A stretch of 64,000 bases of DNA from NCBI GenBank assembly GCA_000403315.2, contig KE159639.1, positions 219,651-283,650 of the forward strand, in the 5' to 3' direction. The notes beneath the pieces were generated by a model. The model worked only from the letters and a program-made list of their open reading frames with translations, had not been told where the DNA came from and did not search any database. Positions within the stretch are counted from its first letter, which is position 1. Each line of letters starts with the position of its first letter. Source of the DNA: Lachnospiraceae bacterium A2 (GTDB lineage: Bacteria; Bacillota; Clostridia; Lachnospirales; Lachnospiraceae). A program made the position numbers and the translations under genes. Of the stretch, positions 9,502 through 18,555 are shown one piece after another.

Positions 9502-9530
9502 TTGCAAAATCTTCCTTTTTCCGTTATATT
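9502..9530 (+). promoter_or_regulatory. sigma-A promoter of the CBS-domain protein gene
   Basis: TTGCAA (9502-9507), 17-base spacer, TATATT (9525-9530), 18 bases before the ATG. The leader is very short. Confidence 0.65.
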
Positions 9531-9548
9531 AGTGTATGGAAAGGAGAG

Positions 9549-10829
9549 ATGTACTTGGACTCAAGTGACGTCATACAGTTAATTGTAATTATTGTCTTAT
9601 TATTGTTATCTGCATTTTTTTCTTCTGCAGAAACAGCCTTAACCACCTCTAATAAAATCCGTCTCAGGAGCATGGCGGAGGAGGGCAATAAGCGTGCGAA
9701 AAAAGTACTGGAAATCACGGACGACTCTGGTAAAATGCTAAGCGCCATCCTGATTGGCAACAACATTGTAAACCTGTCCTCCGCTTCCCTTGCCACGACC
9801 CTTGCCACGAAAATTTTCGGCAGCGCAGGCGCAGGGATTGCAACGGGAATCCTGACAGTGCTGGTGCTTATTTTCGGGGAAATTTCACCTAAGACTTTTG
9901 CCACCATCCATGCAGACAAAATCTCCCTTGCTTATGCAGGGGTTATCAGCGGGCTGATGAAGCTGCTCACCCCCATTATTATCATTATTAACAAGCTGGC
10001 CCTTGGATTCCTGATTCTGCTGCGTGTAGATGCTTCGGGGGCGCAGAATACTATGACAGAAGATGAACTCCGCACTATTGTGGACGTAAGCCATGAAGAA
10101 GGGGTCATTGAAACAGAAGAACGGGAAATGATTAACAACGTGTTTGACTTCGGCGACGCCCAGGCAAAGGAAATCATGGTTCCCCGGATTGACATGACGT
10201 TTGCGGACATCAACAGCAGCTATTATGAACTGCTGGAAATTTTCCGTGAGGATAAATATACCCGCCTTCCCGTGTACGAGGATTCTACCGACAATGTGGT
10301 GGGCATTATCAATATGAAGGATTTGCTCCTCTATGAAGACAAGGAGCACTTTTCCATCCGCAACATTATGCGTAAGCCGTATTACACCTATGAACACAAA
10401 AACACGGCGGAACTGCTGTTGGAAATGCGCAAATCCTCCATTAACATTGCAATTGTGCTGGATGAATACGGCGCAACGGCAGGGCTGATTACGCTGGAAG
10501 ATTTGCTGGAAGAAATTGTGGGGGAAATCCGCGATGAATACGACATGGACGAGGAGGACCCTATCCAGAAAATCAATGATCTGGAATATATCGTGCAGGG
10601 TTCCCTGAACCTGAATACTCTGCATGACATGCTGGATTTGGAATTAGTTTCCGAAGATTATGACTCCATTGGGGGGTATCTGATTGGGCTATTGGACCAT
10701 CTGCCGAAGGTGGGTGAATCCATTACTACGCCGGAAGGGATATTCTTCCGGGTGGAGGATATGGAGAAAAACCGGATTAACAAGATATTTATGAAGCTGC
10801 CGCAAAGGGACAGTGTGGAACAGGAATGA
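9549..10829 (+). CDS. CNNM/CorC-type membrane protein with CBS domains
   Basis: A 426-residue protein of the family often annotated as hemolysin or magnesium/cobalt efflux protein. An N-terminal DUF21 (CNNM) membrane domain has about four helices (from VIQLIVIIVLLLLSAFFSSA to about residue 150). Two CBS domains follow (about 205-330; IMVPRIDMTFADI and VGIINMKDLLLYED are typical), then a C-terminal CorC/HlyC domain (about 345-420). In characterised relatives the CBS pair binds nucleotide and the protein exports magnesium. The start is uncertain between the ATG at 9549, only two bases after AAGGAGAG, and a TTG two codons later with better spacing. A single-gene unit with its own promoter. Confidence 0.9.
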   Translation: MYLDSSDVIQLIVIIVLLLLSAFFSSAETALTTSNKIRLRSMAEEGNKRAKKVLEITDDSGKMLSAILIGNNIVNLSSASLATTLATKIFGSAGAGIATGILTVLVLIFGEISPKTFATIHADKISLAYAGVISGLMKLLTPIIIIINKLALGFLILLRVDASGAQNTMTEDELRTIVDVSHEEGVIETEEREMINNVFDFGDAQAKEIMVPRIDMTFADINSSYYELLEIFREDKYTRLPVYEDSTDNVVGIINMKDLLLYEDKEHFSIRNIMRKPYYTYEHKNTAELLLEMRKSSINIAIVLDEYGATAGLITLEDLLEEIVGEIRDEYDMDEEDPIQKINDLEYIVQGSLNLNTLHDMLDLELVSEDYDSIGGYLIGLLDHLPKVGESITTPEGIFFRVEDMEKNRINKIFMKLPQRDSVEQE

Positions 10830-10840
10830 GAACAAAGTGT

Positions 10841-10868
10841 CCAAGCCCCTCACTCATGAGGGGCTTGG
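10841..10868. other. strong hairpin downstream of the CBS-domain gene
   Basis: A perfect 12-bp stem (CCAAGCCCCTCA with its complement) and a 4-base loop start 12 bases after the stop codon. No T run follows, so it is at best a weak intrinsic terminator; it could protect the mRNA 3' end. Confidence 0.5.
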
Positions 10869-10926
10869 CGTCTACACTCCGTTTCGGTCCGTTCTGAACA
10901 AGCGCCACTGGCACTTAGGACCTTTG

Positions 10927-10968
10927 CTGCGGCGGGTCGCTTTGCAACAAATTCCATACCCGCCGCAG
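10927..10968. repeat. dispersed hairpin repeat, copy 2
   Basis: The same CTGCGGCGGGT/ACCCGCCGCAG stem as at 8810-8851, with a related loop (CGCTTTGC, then ATTCCAT). It lies between the convergent CBS-protein and sensor-kinase genes. Confidence 0.7.
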
Positions 10969-10989
10969 TGTGATAAGATCTTTTTTCTG

Positions 10990-12357
10990 TTATTCCATCA
11001 TCAGCATAATGCTAAGGCAAAATCCACCATCTGCCACGTCAATGGCTATATCCCCAGAATACTTCCTTGCCACCTTGCGTATATTTGGCAGGCCGTATCC
11101 GTGGCCATCCGTTTTTTCCTTTGATGTAACAGGCAGGCCGCCTTCTTCATCCCATTGCAGGCTTCCAGTGAAGCTATTGCTTATCTCAATCATATAGGCA
11201 TTATTCCTATGGTAAGAAAGGACAGATATATATGGCGTCCCGTTGTTTCCTGCATGTTCCACTGCATTCTGCAGGGCATTGTTCAATATCACGCTGACGT
11301 CAAAAGCATTGATGCCCTTGCCGACGGGGTAGTAAAAATCAGATTGGAAGCGTATTCTCCGTTTCCCTGCTTCTGCTTTCCATTCCCGCAGGATAACATC
11401 CGTGACAGGATTCCCGCTGTTTCCCTCGCCTGCCGTTTCAATAAGGGCTGATTTCAAGTTTTGGGCATAATCCTTTGCCTGTTTCGTTTCATTTTCTGCA
11501 TACAGCCTTTCCAGCGTAAGGACATGGTTCTTCATATCATGCTTAATGCTCCGGATATCCTGATATAAATTTTCCACCTGTTCTATATGCAATTTCAGGT
11601 TATCCATCTGTGTGGAAAGCAGCCGGTTTTCTAATTTTTCCTCCTGCGCCGCCTTTATATTCTGGTAAAGCATAACCAGAATCACAACAACCGCCACCGC
11701 CCCTCCGCAGTAAAACAGCAGCAGCACCTCATATGCCTTTGCTGGTTTATTCTCCTGCATGTAAAAAATACGGTAATAATAGATGATTTTATATCCCAAT
11801 GCTGCCAAAAATGGCGGAACCGCCAACATAAGCAATTCCCCCACTGACATCCGCCCATATTTATAGACATAGCTTTTCACAATACAGTAAACGGCGCAAG
11901 CCGTAATCACAAACACCATGGCAAGATAAAAGATACAGACCCCAACGTAAACCGCAAACCGCTGTCCTATCGGGGGATTCCCTCTATACCATGCCGTATG
12001 TTCCACCAACCGGTACAAATTGTCATACAGGAGTTCCGCCATTGTGGATGTAAACCAGCGCAAGGAAAAATAAGTAGCTGCAAGGAACGCCTTTTGGATG
12101 TAATTCCTCCGATCCAAACTGCACATCACCAAAAAAGCCATCAGGCTTCCCAATGCATATGCTATAAACGCATCCGTATACAGGGGCATGGCATAAAGCC
12201 CCAACATTGTAAAAAAGTAAGTTCCCCCCGTTGCCAACGCCGCCTTTACGTCCCGTAAAAACGGCTTTACAAGCCTGTAAAGGCAGTATCCCGCAATGCA
12301 TAGTTCCAGCACCGGGACTATCTGTGAAAAGCCGTCCCAGCCAGCAACTCCCTCCAT
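10990..12357 (-). CDS. GHKL-domain sensor histidine kinase (AgrC/LytS-like)
   Basis: A 455-residue membrane sensor. The first ~235 residues hold about seven hydrophobic helices. A coiled coil (about 240-275) leads to the H box RSIKHDMKNHVLTLERL, where the His is the likely phospho-acceptor. The GHKL ATPase region has the N box LNNALQNAVEHAG and G box GHGYGLPNIRKVARKY. This architecture is known from quorum-type peptide sensors and from sensors of cell envelope or host signals. It starts one base after the stop of its LytTR regulator, with GGGAGG upstream, so the two are tightly coupled. No agrB/agrD-like peptide genes are adjacent, so the ligand is unknown. Confidence 0.92.
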   Translation of the reverse strand: MEGVAGWDGFSQIVPVLELCIAGYCLYRLVKPFLRDVKAALATGGTYFFTMLGLYAMPLYTDAFIAYALGSLMAFLVMCSLDRRNYIQKAFLAATYFSLRWFTSTMAELLYDNLYRLVEHTAWYRGNPPIGQRFAVYVGVCIFYLAMVFVITACAVYCIVKSYVYKYGRMSVGELLMLAVPPFLAALGYKIIYYYRIFYMQENKPAKAYEVLLLFYCGGAVAVVVILVMLYQNIKAAQEEKLENRLLSTQMDNLKLHIEQVENLYQDIRSIKHDMKNHVLTLERLYAENETKQAKDYAQNLKSALIETAGEGNSGNPVTDVILREWKAEAGKRRIRFQSDFYYPVGKGINAFDVSVILNNALQNAVEHAGNNGTPYISVLSYHRNNAYMIEISNSFTGSLQWDEEGGLPVTSKEKTDGHGYGLPNIRKVARKYSGDIAIDVADGGFCLSIMLMME

Positions 12358-12358
12358 C

Positions 12359-13081
12359 TCACTTCCTCCCCTCCCTTTGGTTATACCGTAAATAGCTTTT
12401 CACAAAGCCCTGGTAATTCTGCTTCGCCATCAGCGCCTGCCCTCTTTCCAGATAGACGGTTGTGGCATCGTATTTCCTGATATACCCAAAATTCACGAGA
12501 AACGACCTGTGGGTGCGGTAAAAATCATCCCCTGCTTTTTCTTCCAATTCTTTCATTTTCCCATAATATTCTATATCTGCATCCACCGTGTGCAGAATCA
12601 CCTTCCGTTCAAATACCTCCGCATATACAAGTTCCCCCAGGTTGACAGTGATGTGCTCTCCCCCTCTGGTAATCAGCAGGCTCGGCATTTCCCTTTTCCT
12701 GCCTGCGTCCTCCAGCCTCTTTCTGTCCTCGAACTGTTCTACGGCATTCCCCAAAACCGCAGCAAATTTTCTTTCGCCAAAGGGTTTTACCAGATAATGG
12801 AAGGCGCCTACGTCAAATGCCTGGAACACAAACCCTTCCAAAGCGGTCACAAAGATAATAATTGTTTTCTTGTTCCTTTTACGCAGCTCCTTTGCCGTTT
12901 CCATGCCGTTCTTCCCTGGCATCTGGATATCAAGCAGCAGGATATCCGGTTCTTTGACTGACAGCAGCAGTTCCTCCCCCGATTGGTATAGGGACAGTTC
13001 CGCTGCCGGATAAGCCTTCCTGATCTTTTCCGCAAACATATCCCTGGTTCCTTTTTCATCGTCACATACTGCTATCTGCAT
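12359..13081 (-). CDS. LytTR-family response regulator
   Basis: A 240-residue regulator. The receiver domain starts MQIAVCDDEKGT and has the phospho-acceptor Asp in PDILLLDIQMPG and the Lys in FHYLVKPFGERKF. A LytTR DNA-binding domain fills about residues 140-235 (from GGEHITVNLGELVYAEV to FYRTHRSFLVNFGYI and YRKYDATTVYLERGQ). The start chosen has AAGGAG nine bases upstream; a longer frame exists but its extra 38 residues look like translated leader. The gene comes before and almost touches the GHKL kinase gene, forming a classic two-component pair. Confidence 0.93.
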   Translation of the reverse strand: MQIAVCDDEKGTRDMFAEKIRKAYPAAELSLYQSGEELLLSVKEPDILLLDIQMPGKNGMETAKELRKRNKKTIIIFVTALEGFVFQAFDVGAFHYLVKPFGERKFAAVLGNAVEQFEDRKRLEDAGRKREMPSLLITRGGEHITVNLGELVYAEVFERKVILHTVDADIEYYGKMKELEEKAGDDFYRTHRSFLVNFGYIRKYDATTVYLERGQALMAKQNYQGFVKSYLRYNQREGRK

Positions 13082-13206
13082 TTTTCCACTCCTTACCGTA
13101 TTTTTTAAAGATAATATCGGAATTATATGGATGATATGGTAATAGGAATGGCATGGAACGGATATTTTCTGCCGTGAACCATCCATGCTTCCCATATATT
13201 AGATGA

Positions 13207-14061
13207 TCAGAGTTCCACCCGGACAGGCTTGTCCAGTACAAGTTCCCCCGGCGTTACGCTGCAGTCATAGGCAAGGATATTCACGCCTGAGCCCTGCACC
13301 TTTCGCAGAGTTTCCCCAAATTGTGGATGGGTGCGGTAATTGGGTTCAAAATACTTTATGCCCTTCATTTGGATCAGGAAAAGGATAAATGCTTCATAGC
13401 CTTCCTTCACCGCATGTTCCAGTTCCAGCATATGCCTGATCCCACGCTCCGTAGGGGCGTCTGGAAATTTCGCAATGCCGTTTTCTTCCAAGGTAACGCC
13501 TTTTACTTCAAGGAGGATTTTACGTGGCTTAAGATTCCCTGCTTCGATGTAAAAATCAATCCTGGATGCGCCGTATCTGTATTCGGGCTTAATAAGCGTA
13601 ATTTCCGGGAAAGGATGTTTCCATGCCTGCTGTACAGATTCTTCTGTTTCCAAGCCTGTGTTTTGCCCAAACAATGCCGCCGTCCCATCCTTGGGGCATG
13701 TAGCCTTGCAGGGCGGCAGATTCTGCTCCAGCCACTCCTGCACTGCTTTGTTGGGTGCCTGGGAGTCTATATTAATAAGCCTGCCAGAACCTGCCTGCCA
13801 GACAAAAGGATTCTCCCCATGCATTTCGCCGCCTGCACCATCTTCCGCAGGTTTCCAGACGGCAACCAAGTCATAGGCCGTCTTGCGGTTCGGGTTTTGG
13901 CTCTGCTCCAGCCATACACCCGCCCCCGGCGCCAGGAGCTCCTGGCACCTCCCGGTGTTTTTTACATGGCATGTTTCGGTTTTGCCGTTTATCTCCACAA
14001 GGGCTATAAAACGGTTGGGGCGTTCCAAGAAACGCCCCTGTGCAATCCGTGTATATTTCAT
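13207..14061 (-). CDS. sfsA: SfsA family DNA/RNA nuclease-like protein
   Basis: A 284-residue protein of the sugar fermentation stimulation family. The N-terminal OB-like part has FLERPNRFIALVEINGK and CHVKNTGRC. The C-terminal PD-(D/E)XK-like core has YRYGASRIDFYIE, ILLEVKGVTLEENGIAKFPD and APTERGIRHMLEL, which hold the family's acidic and Lys residues. It is about 50 residues longer than the usual ~230. Compared with the E. coli protein as I recall it, extra stretches lie at about residues 73-92 and 120-152. Only four bases separate it from the end of glycogen phosphorylase, so the two are probably co-transcribed. The precise cellular role of the family is unsettled. Confidence 0.9.
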   Translation of the reverse strand: MKYTRIAQGRFLERPNRFIALVEINGKTETCHVKNTGRCQELLAPGAGVWLEQSQNPNRKTAYDLVAVWKPAEDGAGGEMHGENPFVWQAGSGRLINIDSQAPNKAVQEWLEQNLPPCKATCPKDGTAALFGQNTGLETEESVQQAWKHPFPEITLIKPEYRYGASRIDFYIEAGNLKPRKILLEVKGVTLEENGIAKFPDAPTERGIRHMLELEHAVKEGYEAFILFLIQMKGIKYFEPNYRTHPQFGETLRKVQGSGVNILAYDCSVTPGELVLDKPVRVEL

Positions 14062-14065
14062 TACC

Positions 14066-16327
14066 TTAGTTTAATTTCCAGATATCCCTGTTATATTCTG
14101 CAATCGTCCGGTCGGAGGAGAAGAAGCCAGCTTTTGCTGTATTTACAAGCATTTTTTTCGCCCATGCCATGCGGTTTTCATAATCCCTGTAAATTTCTTC
14201 TTTCTTGGCTGCATAATCTTTGTAGTCCAAAAGCGTCATGAACCAGTCCTTGTTCAGAAGTTCATGGTACAGCCGTTCCAAATGCTCCCTGTGTCCTATC
14301 TTCATCAGTTCTTCCCCCACGATAAAGTCCACAGCTTCCTTGATTTCCTCATCCTCGTCATAGAATTTCCGGGAAACGTAATCCCCTTTTTCGTAATGCT
14401 CAATGACAGTATCGGAACTTTCCCCGAAAATATAAATGTTTTCCTCCCCTACCAGGTCCGCAATTTCCACATTTGCCCCGTCCATGGTTCCAAGGGTTAC
14501 TGCGCCGTTTAACATAAATTTCATATTTCCGGTGCCGGACGCTTCTTTCGATGCAAGGGAAATCTGCTCGGAAATGTCGCAGGCAGGAATTAATTTCTCC
14601 GCATTGGTTACGTTATAATTTTCTACCATTACCACCTTAAGGTATGGGTTTACCTCCGGGTCATTGTTCACAAGCTCCTGCAGGCATAAGATCAAATGGA
14701 TGATATCCTTTGCAATCGTATACGCCGGAGCTGCTTTTGCACCGAAAATCACTGTGATTGGGGTGGCAGGCTTCCTGCCCTTCTTGATTTCCAAATATTT
14801 ATGGATCACGTGCAGGGCGTTCATTTGCTGGCGTTTGTACTCGTGGAGCCGCTTAATCTGGATATCGAAAATAGAATTTTCATCCAATTCCACGCCCTGT
14901 TTTTCTTTTAAGTATGCAACAAGGTTTTTCTTATTCTGGCGCTTAATTTCCAAAAGCTGCCCCAGTACCTTCTGGTCGCCGGCGAACGCCAGCAGTTTTT
15001 CCAATTCGTCTGCGTCCTTATGCCAGCCTTTCCCTATCACTTCGTCCAGATAATGGCTCAAGCCCTTGTTGCAGTGCATCAGCCAGCGGCGGAAGGTAAT
15101 GCCGTTGGTCTTGTTGTTGAATTTTTCCGGATAAAGCTTGTAGAAATTATTCAGCTCATTTTTCTTTAAAATTTCCGTATGAAGGTACGCCACGCCATTA
15201 ACGCTGTAGCCATAATGGATATCCATATTTGCCATATGCACCAGGTTCCACTCGTCGATGATGGCAACGGACTTGTCCTCAAATTTCTCTTTTACCATAG
15301 TATCCAGTTCACGGATAATGGGCATAAGCTGGGGCACTGCTTTGTTCAGGTAATCCATCGGCCATTTTTCCAGCGCTTCCGCCAAAATGGTGTGGTTGGT
15401 ATAGGCGCATGTCTTTGACACAATCCCAATGGCTTCCGCCATGCGGATGCCCCGCTCCATCAGCAGGCGTATCAATTCCGGGATTACCATGCTGGGGTGG
15501 GTGTCATTAATCTGGATTGCCGCATAGTCCGGCAGGTCGTAGAGATTGCAGCCCTTTGCCTCGCACTCTGCCAAAATCAGGCGCGCCGCATTGCTTACCA
15601 TAAAATACTGCTGGTAAACCCGCAGGAGCCTGCCCGCATCATCGGAATCGTCCGGGTATAAGAACAGGGTCAGGTTTTTCATAATGTCGCATTTGTTAAA
15701 ATTAATCCCGTCCCCTACAAGGCCTTCGTCTATGGTTTCAATATCAAAAAGGTGGAGCTTATTCGTCCTGTTTTCAAATCCAGTAACATCCAAATCGTAC
15801 ATCCTGGACTGTACGGTAAAGCCGCCGAACTGGATGGGGTAGCTTACTTCCGTCCTTGTCAGCCAGCTTTCCGGCTCCATCCACGGGTTCTTGTTTTCCT
15901 TCTGCAGGCGGTTTTCAAAGGTCTGTAAAAACAGCCCGAAATGGTAATTCAGCCCGATTCCGTCCCCGTTCATCCCCAGGGTTGCCATGGAATCCAAAAA
16001 ACATGCTGCAAGACGCCCAAGCCCGCCGTTCCCAAGGGACGGCTCCGGCTCCGCCTGTTCAATCAGGCTGATATCCTTGCCATACTGTGCCAGCATCTCT
16101 GCCACTTCATCATAAATCCCAAGGTTTATCAGGTTATTGGAAAGCAGTTTCCCAATCAAAAATTCTGCGGAAATATAATAAATCTTTTTCTTGCCTTCCT
16201 GGCTCTCTTTTTCCTTTGCCAGATCCTTTACAATCCCAAGCAGGCTGTAATAAAGCTGCTCATTGGTGCAGGCTGCGATATTGTTGCCGCATTTCTGTTC
16301 CAGTAATTCCCTTACATTGACGCTCAT
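14066..16327 (-). CDS. glgP: glycogen/starch/alpha-glucan phosphorylase
   Basis: A 753-residue GT35 enzyme that releases glucose 1-phosphate from alpha-1,4-glucan using pyridoxal phosphate. Family landmarks run in order: [41 protein letters not shown], the 'GYGLNYHFG'-like motif ([11 protein letters not shown]), [20 protein letters not shown], and near the end [20 protein letters not shown], whose Lys forms the Schiff base with PLP. The length is normal for short bacterial forms. AGGAGG precedes the start. It is divergent from an AraC-type regulator and followed by sfsA. With the GH13 glycosidase at 26.2 kb it suggests use of stored or scavenged alpha-glucans. Confidence 0.96.
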   Translation of the reverse strand: MSVNVRELLEQKCGNNIAACTNEQLYYSLLGIVKDLAKEKESQEGKKKIYYISAEFLIGKLLSNNLINLGIYDEVAEMLAQYGKDISLIEQAEPEPSLGNGGLGRLAACFLDSMATLGMNGDGIGLNYHFGLFLQTFENRLQKENKNPWMEPESWLTRTEVSYPIQFGGFTVQSRMYDLDVTGFENRTNKLHLFDIETIDEGLVGDGINFNKCDIMKNLTLFLYPDDSDDAGRLLRVYQQYFMVSNAARLILAECEAKGCNLYDLPDYAAIQINDTHPSMVIPELIRLLMERGIRMAEAIGIVSKTCAYTNHTILAEALEKWPMDYLNKAVPQLMPIIRELDTMVKEKFEDKSVAIIDEWNLVHMANMDIHYGYSVNGVAYLHTEILKKNELNNFYKLYPEKFNNKTNGITFRRWLMHCNKGLSHYLDEVIGKGWHKDADELEKLLAFAGDQKVLGQLLEIKRQNKKNLVAYLKEKQGVELDENSIFDIQIKRLHEYKRQQMNALHVIHKYLEIKKGRKPATPITVIFGAKAAPAYTIAKDIIHLILCLQELVNNDPEVNPYLKVVMVENYNVTNAEKLIPACDISEQISLASKEASGTGNMKFMLNGAVTLGTMDGANVEIADLVGEENIYIFGESSDTVIEHYEKGDYVSRKFYDEDEEIKEAVDFIVGEELMKIGHREHLERLYHELLNKDWFMTLLDYKDYAAKKEEIYRDYENRMAWAKKMLVNTAKAGFFSSDRTIAEYNRDIWKLN

Positions 16328-16398
16328 TTCTTATCCTCCTACTTTTGAATAGCATATGCAAGCTGTAAATGAGTATACCCCCATTTCCTGCATTTTTC

Positions 16399-16428
16399 TT
16401 GCAGTATGATGGCAAAATATAGTACAAT
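16399..16428 (+). promoter_or_regulatory. promoter of the AraC-family regulator gene
   Basis: TTGCAG (16399-16404), 18-base spacer, TACAAT (16423-16428), 28 bases before the ATG, in the divergent glgP/araC gap. Confidence 0.5.
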
Positions 16429-16456
16429 ACTATCAAATTTAAGGGAGGATCACGGT

Positions 16457-17329
16457 ATGGATATTTTAGAATATGAAAGCACCCAGGAAACCAAATCCCA
16501 TGGACATGGGAATTTCCCCTTTAATATTTATCTCTGCAGCATCCCCTTGGACTTCACCTCTGTCCCCCTCCACTGGCACAATGATATGGAAATCATTTAT
16601 ATCAAAAAGGGACGGGGAACGGTTACGGTGAACCTTGCCCCCTTTCTGGTAGGGGAAGGGGACATTGTGGTAGTCCCGCCAGGGCAGCTCCATGCCATTG
16701 GGCAGTTGGAACAGTATTCCATGGAATATGAAAATATTATTTTCAGCCTTCCCATGCTGATGGCCGCCCAGGGGGATACCTGCACGGAAAAATATTTCCA
16801 GCCCTTAGTACAGGGGACCGCCACGTTCCGCTGCCATTTTCCTGCAGGCTCCCCCCAGTACCCAGCCCTGTCCCGCTGCCTTGACGCCATGGATGAAATC
16901 TGCAAAACCTTCCCAGAAGGCTACCAGCTTGCCATCAAGGGACAGCTTTTTTCCTTTTTTTATGGGCTGGCCCCGGCATCCTCAGCCCCCCTTTCCCGCC
17001 AAAAGCACAAATCCCTGGACCGGCTGAAGGATATCTTGAAATATGTGGAAACGAATTACCATGAGAAAATTACCATTGCAGACGCCGCAGGGATCTGTGG
17101 GTTCAGCGAATCCCATTTTATGAAATTTTTTAAGACCACCATGGCGGTTTCCTTTACGGACTACTTAAACAGCTACCGGCTGACAATGGCGGCAAGGATG
17201 CTGGCCTCCTCCTCAGACTCCATTGCAAATATTGCGGCGGAAACCGGGTTTGAGAACCTTTCCTATTTCAACCGGGTGTTTAAGCGGAAATATGGCTGCA
17301 CCCCAACCGGGTTCCGTTCCAGACACTAG
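16457..17329 (+). CDS. AraC-family transcriptional regulator
   Basis: A 290-residue regulator. An N-terminal cupin-type ligand-binding domain (about residues 25-100) has LHWHNDMEIIYIKKGRGTV, VGEGDIVVVPPGQLHAIG and neighbouring beta strands. The C-terminal double helix-turn-helix (about 190-290) has ITIADAAGICGFSESHFMKF and DSIANIAAETGFENLSYFNRVFKRKYGCTP. Such proteins usually activate sugar-use genes; divergence from glgP makes that operon a plausible target. The start has AAGGGAGG eight bases upstream. The stop TAG is formed by the CTAG at the left edge of a dispersed palindromic repeat. Confidence 0.93.
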   Translation: MDILEYESTQETKSHGHGNFPFNIYLCSIPLDFTSVPLHWHNDMEIIYIKKGRGTVTVNLAPFLVGEGDIVVVPPGQLHAIGQLEQYSMEYENIIFSLPMLMAAQGDTCTEKYFQPLVQGTATFRCHFPAGSPQYPALSRCLDAMDEICKTFPEGYQLAIKGQLFSFFYGLAPASSAPLSRQKHKSLDRLKDILKYVETNYHEKITIADAAGICGFSESHFMKFFKTTMAVSFTDYLNSYRLTMAARMLASSSDSIANIAAETGFENLSYFNRVFKRKYGCTPTGFRSRH

Positions 17330-17345
17330 AGCGTGTCTGAAAATC
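17326..17345 (+). repeat. left arm of the 49-bp palindromic repeat (half copy)
   Basis: CTAGAGCGTGTCTGAAAAT matches the left arm of full copies at 27502, 50444 and 51646. The right arm is absent and unrelated sequence follows. Its TAG is the stop codon of the upstream AraC gene. Confidence 0.75.
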
Positions 17346-17453
17346 CAGCTTTCCAAGACGCTTTTCTGTGCAAAGCATTTCCAACGCTTTGTGACGGAAG
17401 CCTTTTGGCATTATGAATTGCAAAATGGGGAAACCCAAATTTCCCATTCTGTA

Positions 17454-17482
17454 TTGACAAATTTTTATCAAAGTTATATATT
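17454..17482 (+). promoter_or_regulatory. strong sigma-A promoter of the crotonase gene
   Basis: A perfect TTGACA (17454-17459), 17-base spacer, TATATT (17477-17482), about 50 bases before the start codon, followed by an AGGAGG ribosome site. One of the strongest promoters in the window. Confidence 0.8.
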
Positions 17483-17532
17483 AAATATATCAGAAAACAC
17501 CATAATTACATATTTCTAGGAGGTTTTTACCC

Positions 17533-18327
17533 ATGAACAATTTAAAATTGGAAGTAGCAGACCAGATTGCCATTTTAACCATCAGCAGGCCCGGCGCATT
17601 AAATGCATTAAACAGCGAAACATTGGACGAGCTGAACGTTGCATTGGGCGAAATTGAAGCAAGGGATGACGTAAAAGTTGTAATCCTGACCGGCGGCCCG
17701 GACAAAAAAGACAACCAGTTCAAATCCTTCGTTGCAGGCGCAGACATTGCTGAAATGGTAAACTTCACCGCTGCAGAAGCACGTGCATTCGGCATGAGGG
17801 CTGCTGAACCATTTTTCAAGCTGATGAACATGCGCCAGGTTACCATTGCTGCAGTAAATGGCTTCGCACTTGGCGGCGGATGCGAAATCGCTATGGCATG
17901 TGATATCCGTATTGCTTCTGAAAACGCTACCTTCGCACAGCCGGAAACCGGCCTTGGCATTATCCCCGGATTTGGCGGGACACAGAGGCTTGCACGCTTA
18001 GTTGGCATGGGCCGCGCAAAAGAACTGATTTTCACTTGCGACAACATCGACGCAGCAGAAGCATACAGAATCGGCCTTGTAAATAAGGTTGTTGCAAAAG
18101 AAGAACTGATGGATACCGCTAAGAAAATGGCTTCTAAGATTATTTCCAAGGGAAGCTACGCTGTTTCCATTGCAAAAGCTGCCATCAACAATGGTTATGA
18201 CATGGATATTAAGAACGCCGTTGAAATGGAAGCAAACCTGTTCGGCATTACCTGCTCTACCCATGACAAGACAGAAGGCATGACTGCTTTCCTTGAGAGA
18301 AGGGCTGCTGACTTAACTGATTTCTAA
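17533..18327 (+). CDS. enoyl-CoA hydratase / crotonase family protein
   Basis: A 264-residue crotonase, most like the short-chain 3-hydroxybutyryl-CoA dehydratase group of butyrate-forming Clostridia. The oxyanion-hole segment is FVAGADIAEMVNFT, and the glycine-rich helix is NGFALGGGCEIAMACDIRIA. Both acid residues of active hydratases are present: Glu in GGGCEIAM and Glu in FAQPETGLGIIPG. The C-terminal helical domain is complete, so the enzyme should be active. It is monocistronic, with a near-consensus promoter and ribosome site. Its codon choice is more AT-rich and uniform than that of its neighbours, as expected for high expression. No thiolase, hbd, bcd or etf genes are adjacent, unlike the usual crt-bcd-etf operon, so the actual substrate is open. 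Confidence 0.9.
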   Translation: MNNLKLEVADQIAILTISRPGALNALNSETLDELNVALGEIEARDDVKVVILTGGPDKKDNQFKSFVAGADIAEMVNFTAAEARAFGMRAAEPFFKLMNMRQVTIAAVNGFALGGGCEIAMACDIRIASENATFAQPETGLGIIPGFGGTQRLARLVGMGRAKELIFTCDNIDAAEAYRIGLVNKVVAKEELMDTAKKMASKIISKGSYAVSIAKAAINNGYDMDIKNAVEMEANLFGITCSTHDKTEGMTAFLERRAADLTDF

Positions 18328-18408
18328 GCCAATTCTCCGCGCAGGCGCGGCTTTTGGCTGGCTCATTGCCCATAGGAATGGGAGCATAAAACCATAAAAA
18401 AGAATCTT

Positions 18409-18446
18409 GCTTTGCGACAGATTTCATATCCGCCACAGTGCGATAA
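18409..18446. repeat. dispersed hairpin repeat, copy 3 (truncated)
   Basis: GCTTTGCGACAGATTTCATA, then CCGCCACAGTGCGAT, matches the right two thirds of the repeat at 8810-8856; the left stem arm is missing. It lies just upstream of a terminator. Confidence 0.6.
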
Positions 18447-18490
18447 AAAAACGTCCAAGTCCTTCATTTATGATGGATTTGGACGTTTTT
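18447..18490. terminator. bidirectional terminator
   Basis: A perfect 12-bp stem (AAAAACGTCCAA with TTGGACGTTTTT) with a 20-base loop that has further pairing. It works in both directions between the crotonase gene and the convergent threonine aldolase gene. Confidence 0.75.
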
Positions 18491-18555
18491 CTCGCCGAGC
18501 ACGGCCGCTTTAGCGACATAATTCCCCTCGTGCGAGTGCGCACCCTTTTGATACC

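Noticed and set aside
10990..13081. Agr-type quorum-sensing locus
   Set aside because: The kinase and regulator types fit, but no agrB-like membrane protease or agrD-like short peptide gene was found in the flanking gaps.
12359..13195. Longer start for the LytTR regulator
   Set aside because: The extra 38 residues precede the receiver domain and lack a ribosome site, while MQIAVCDDE has AAGGAG at good spacing.
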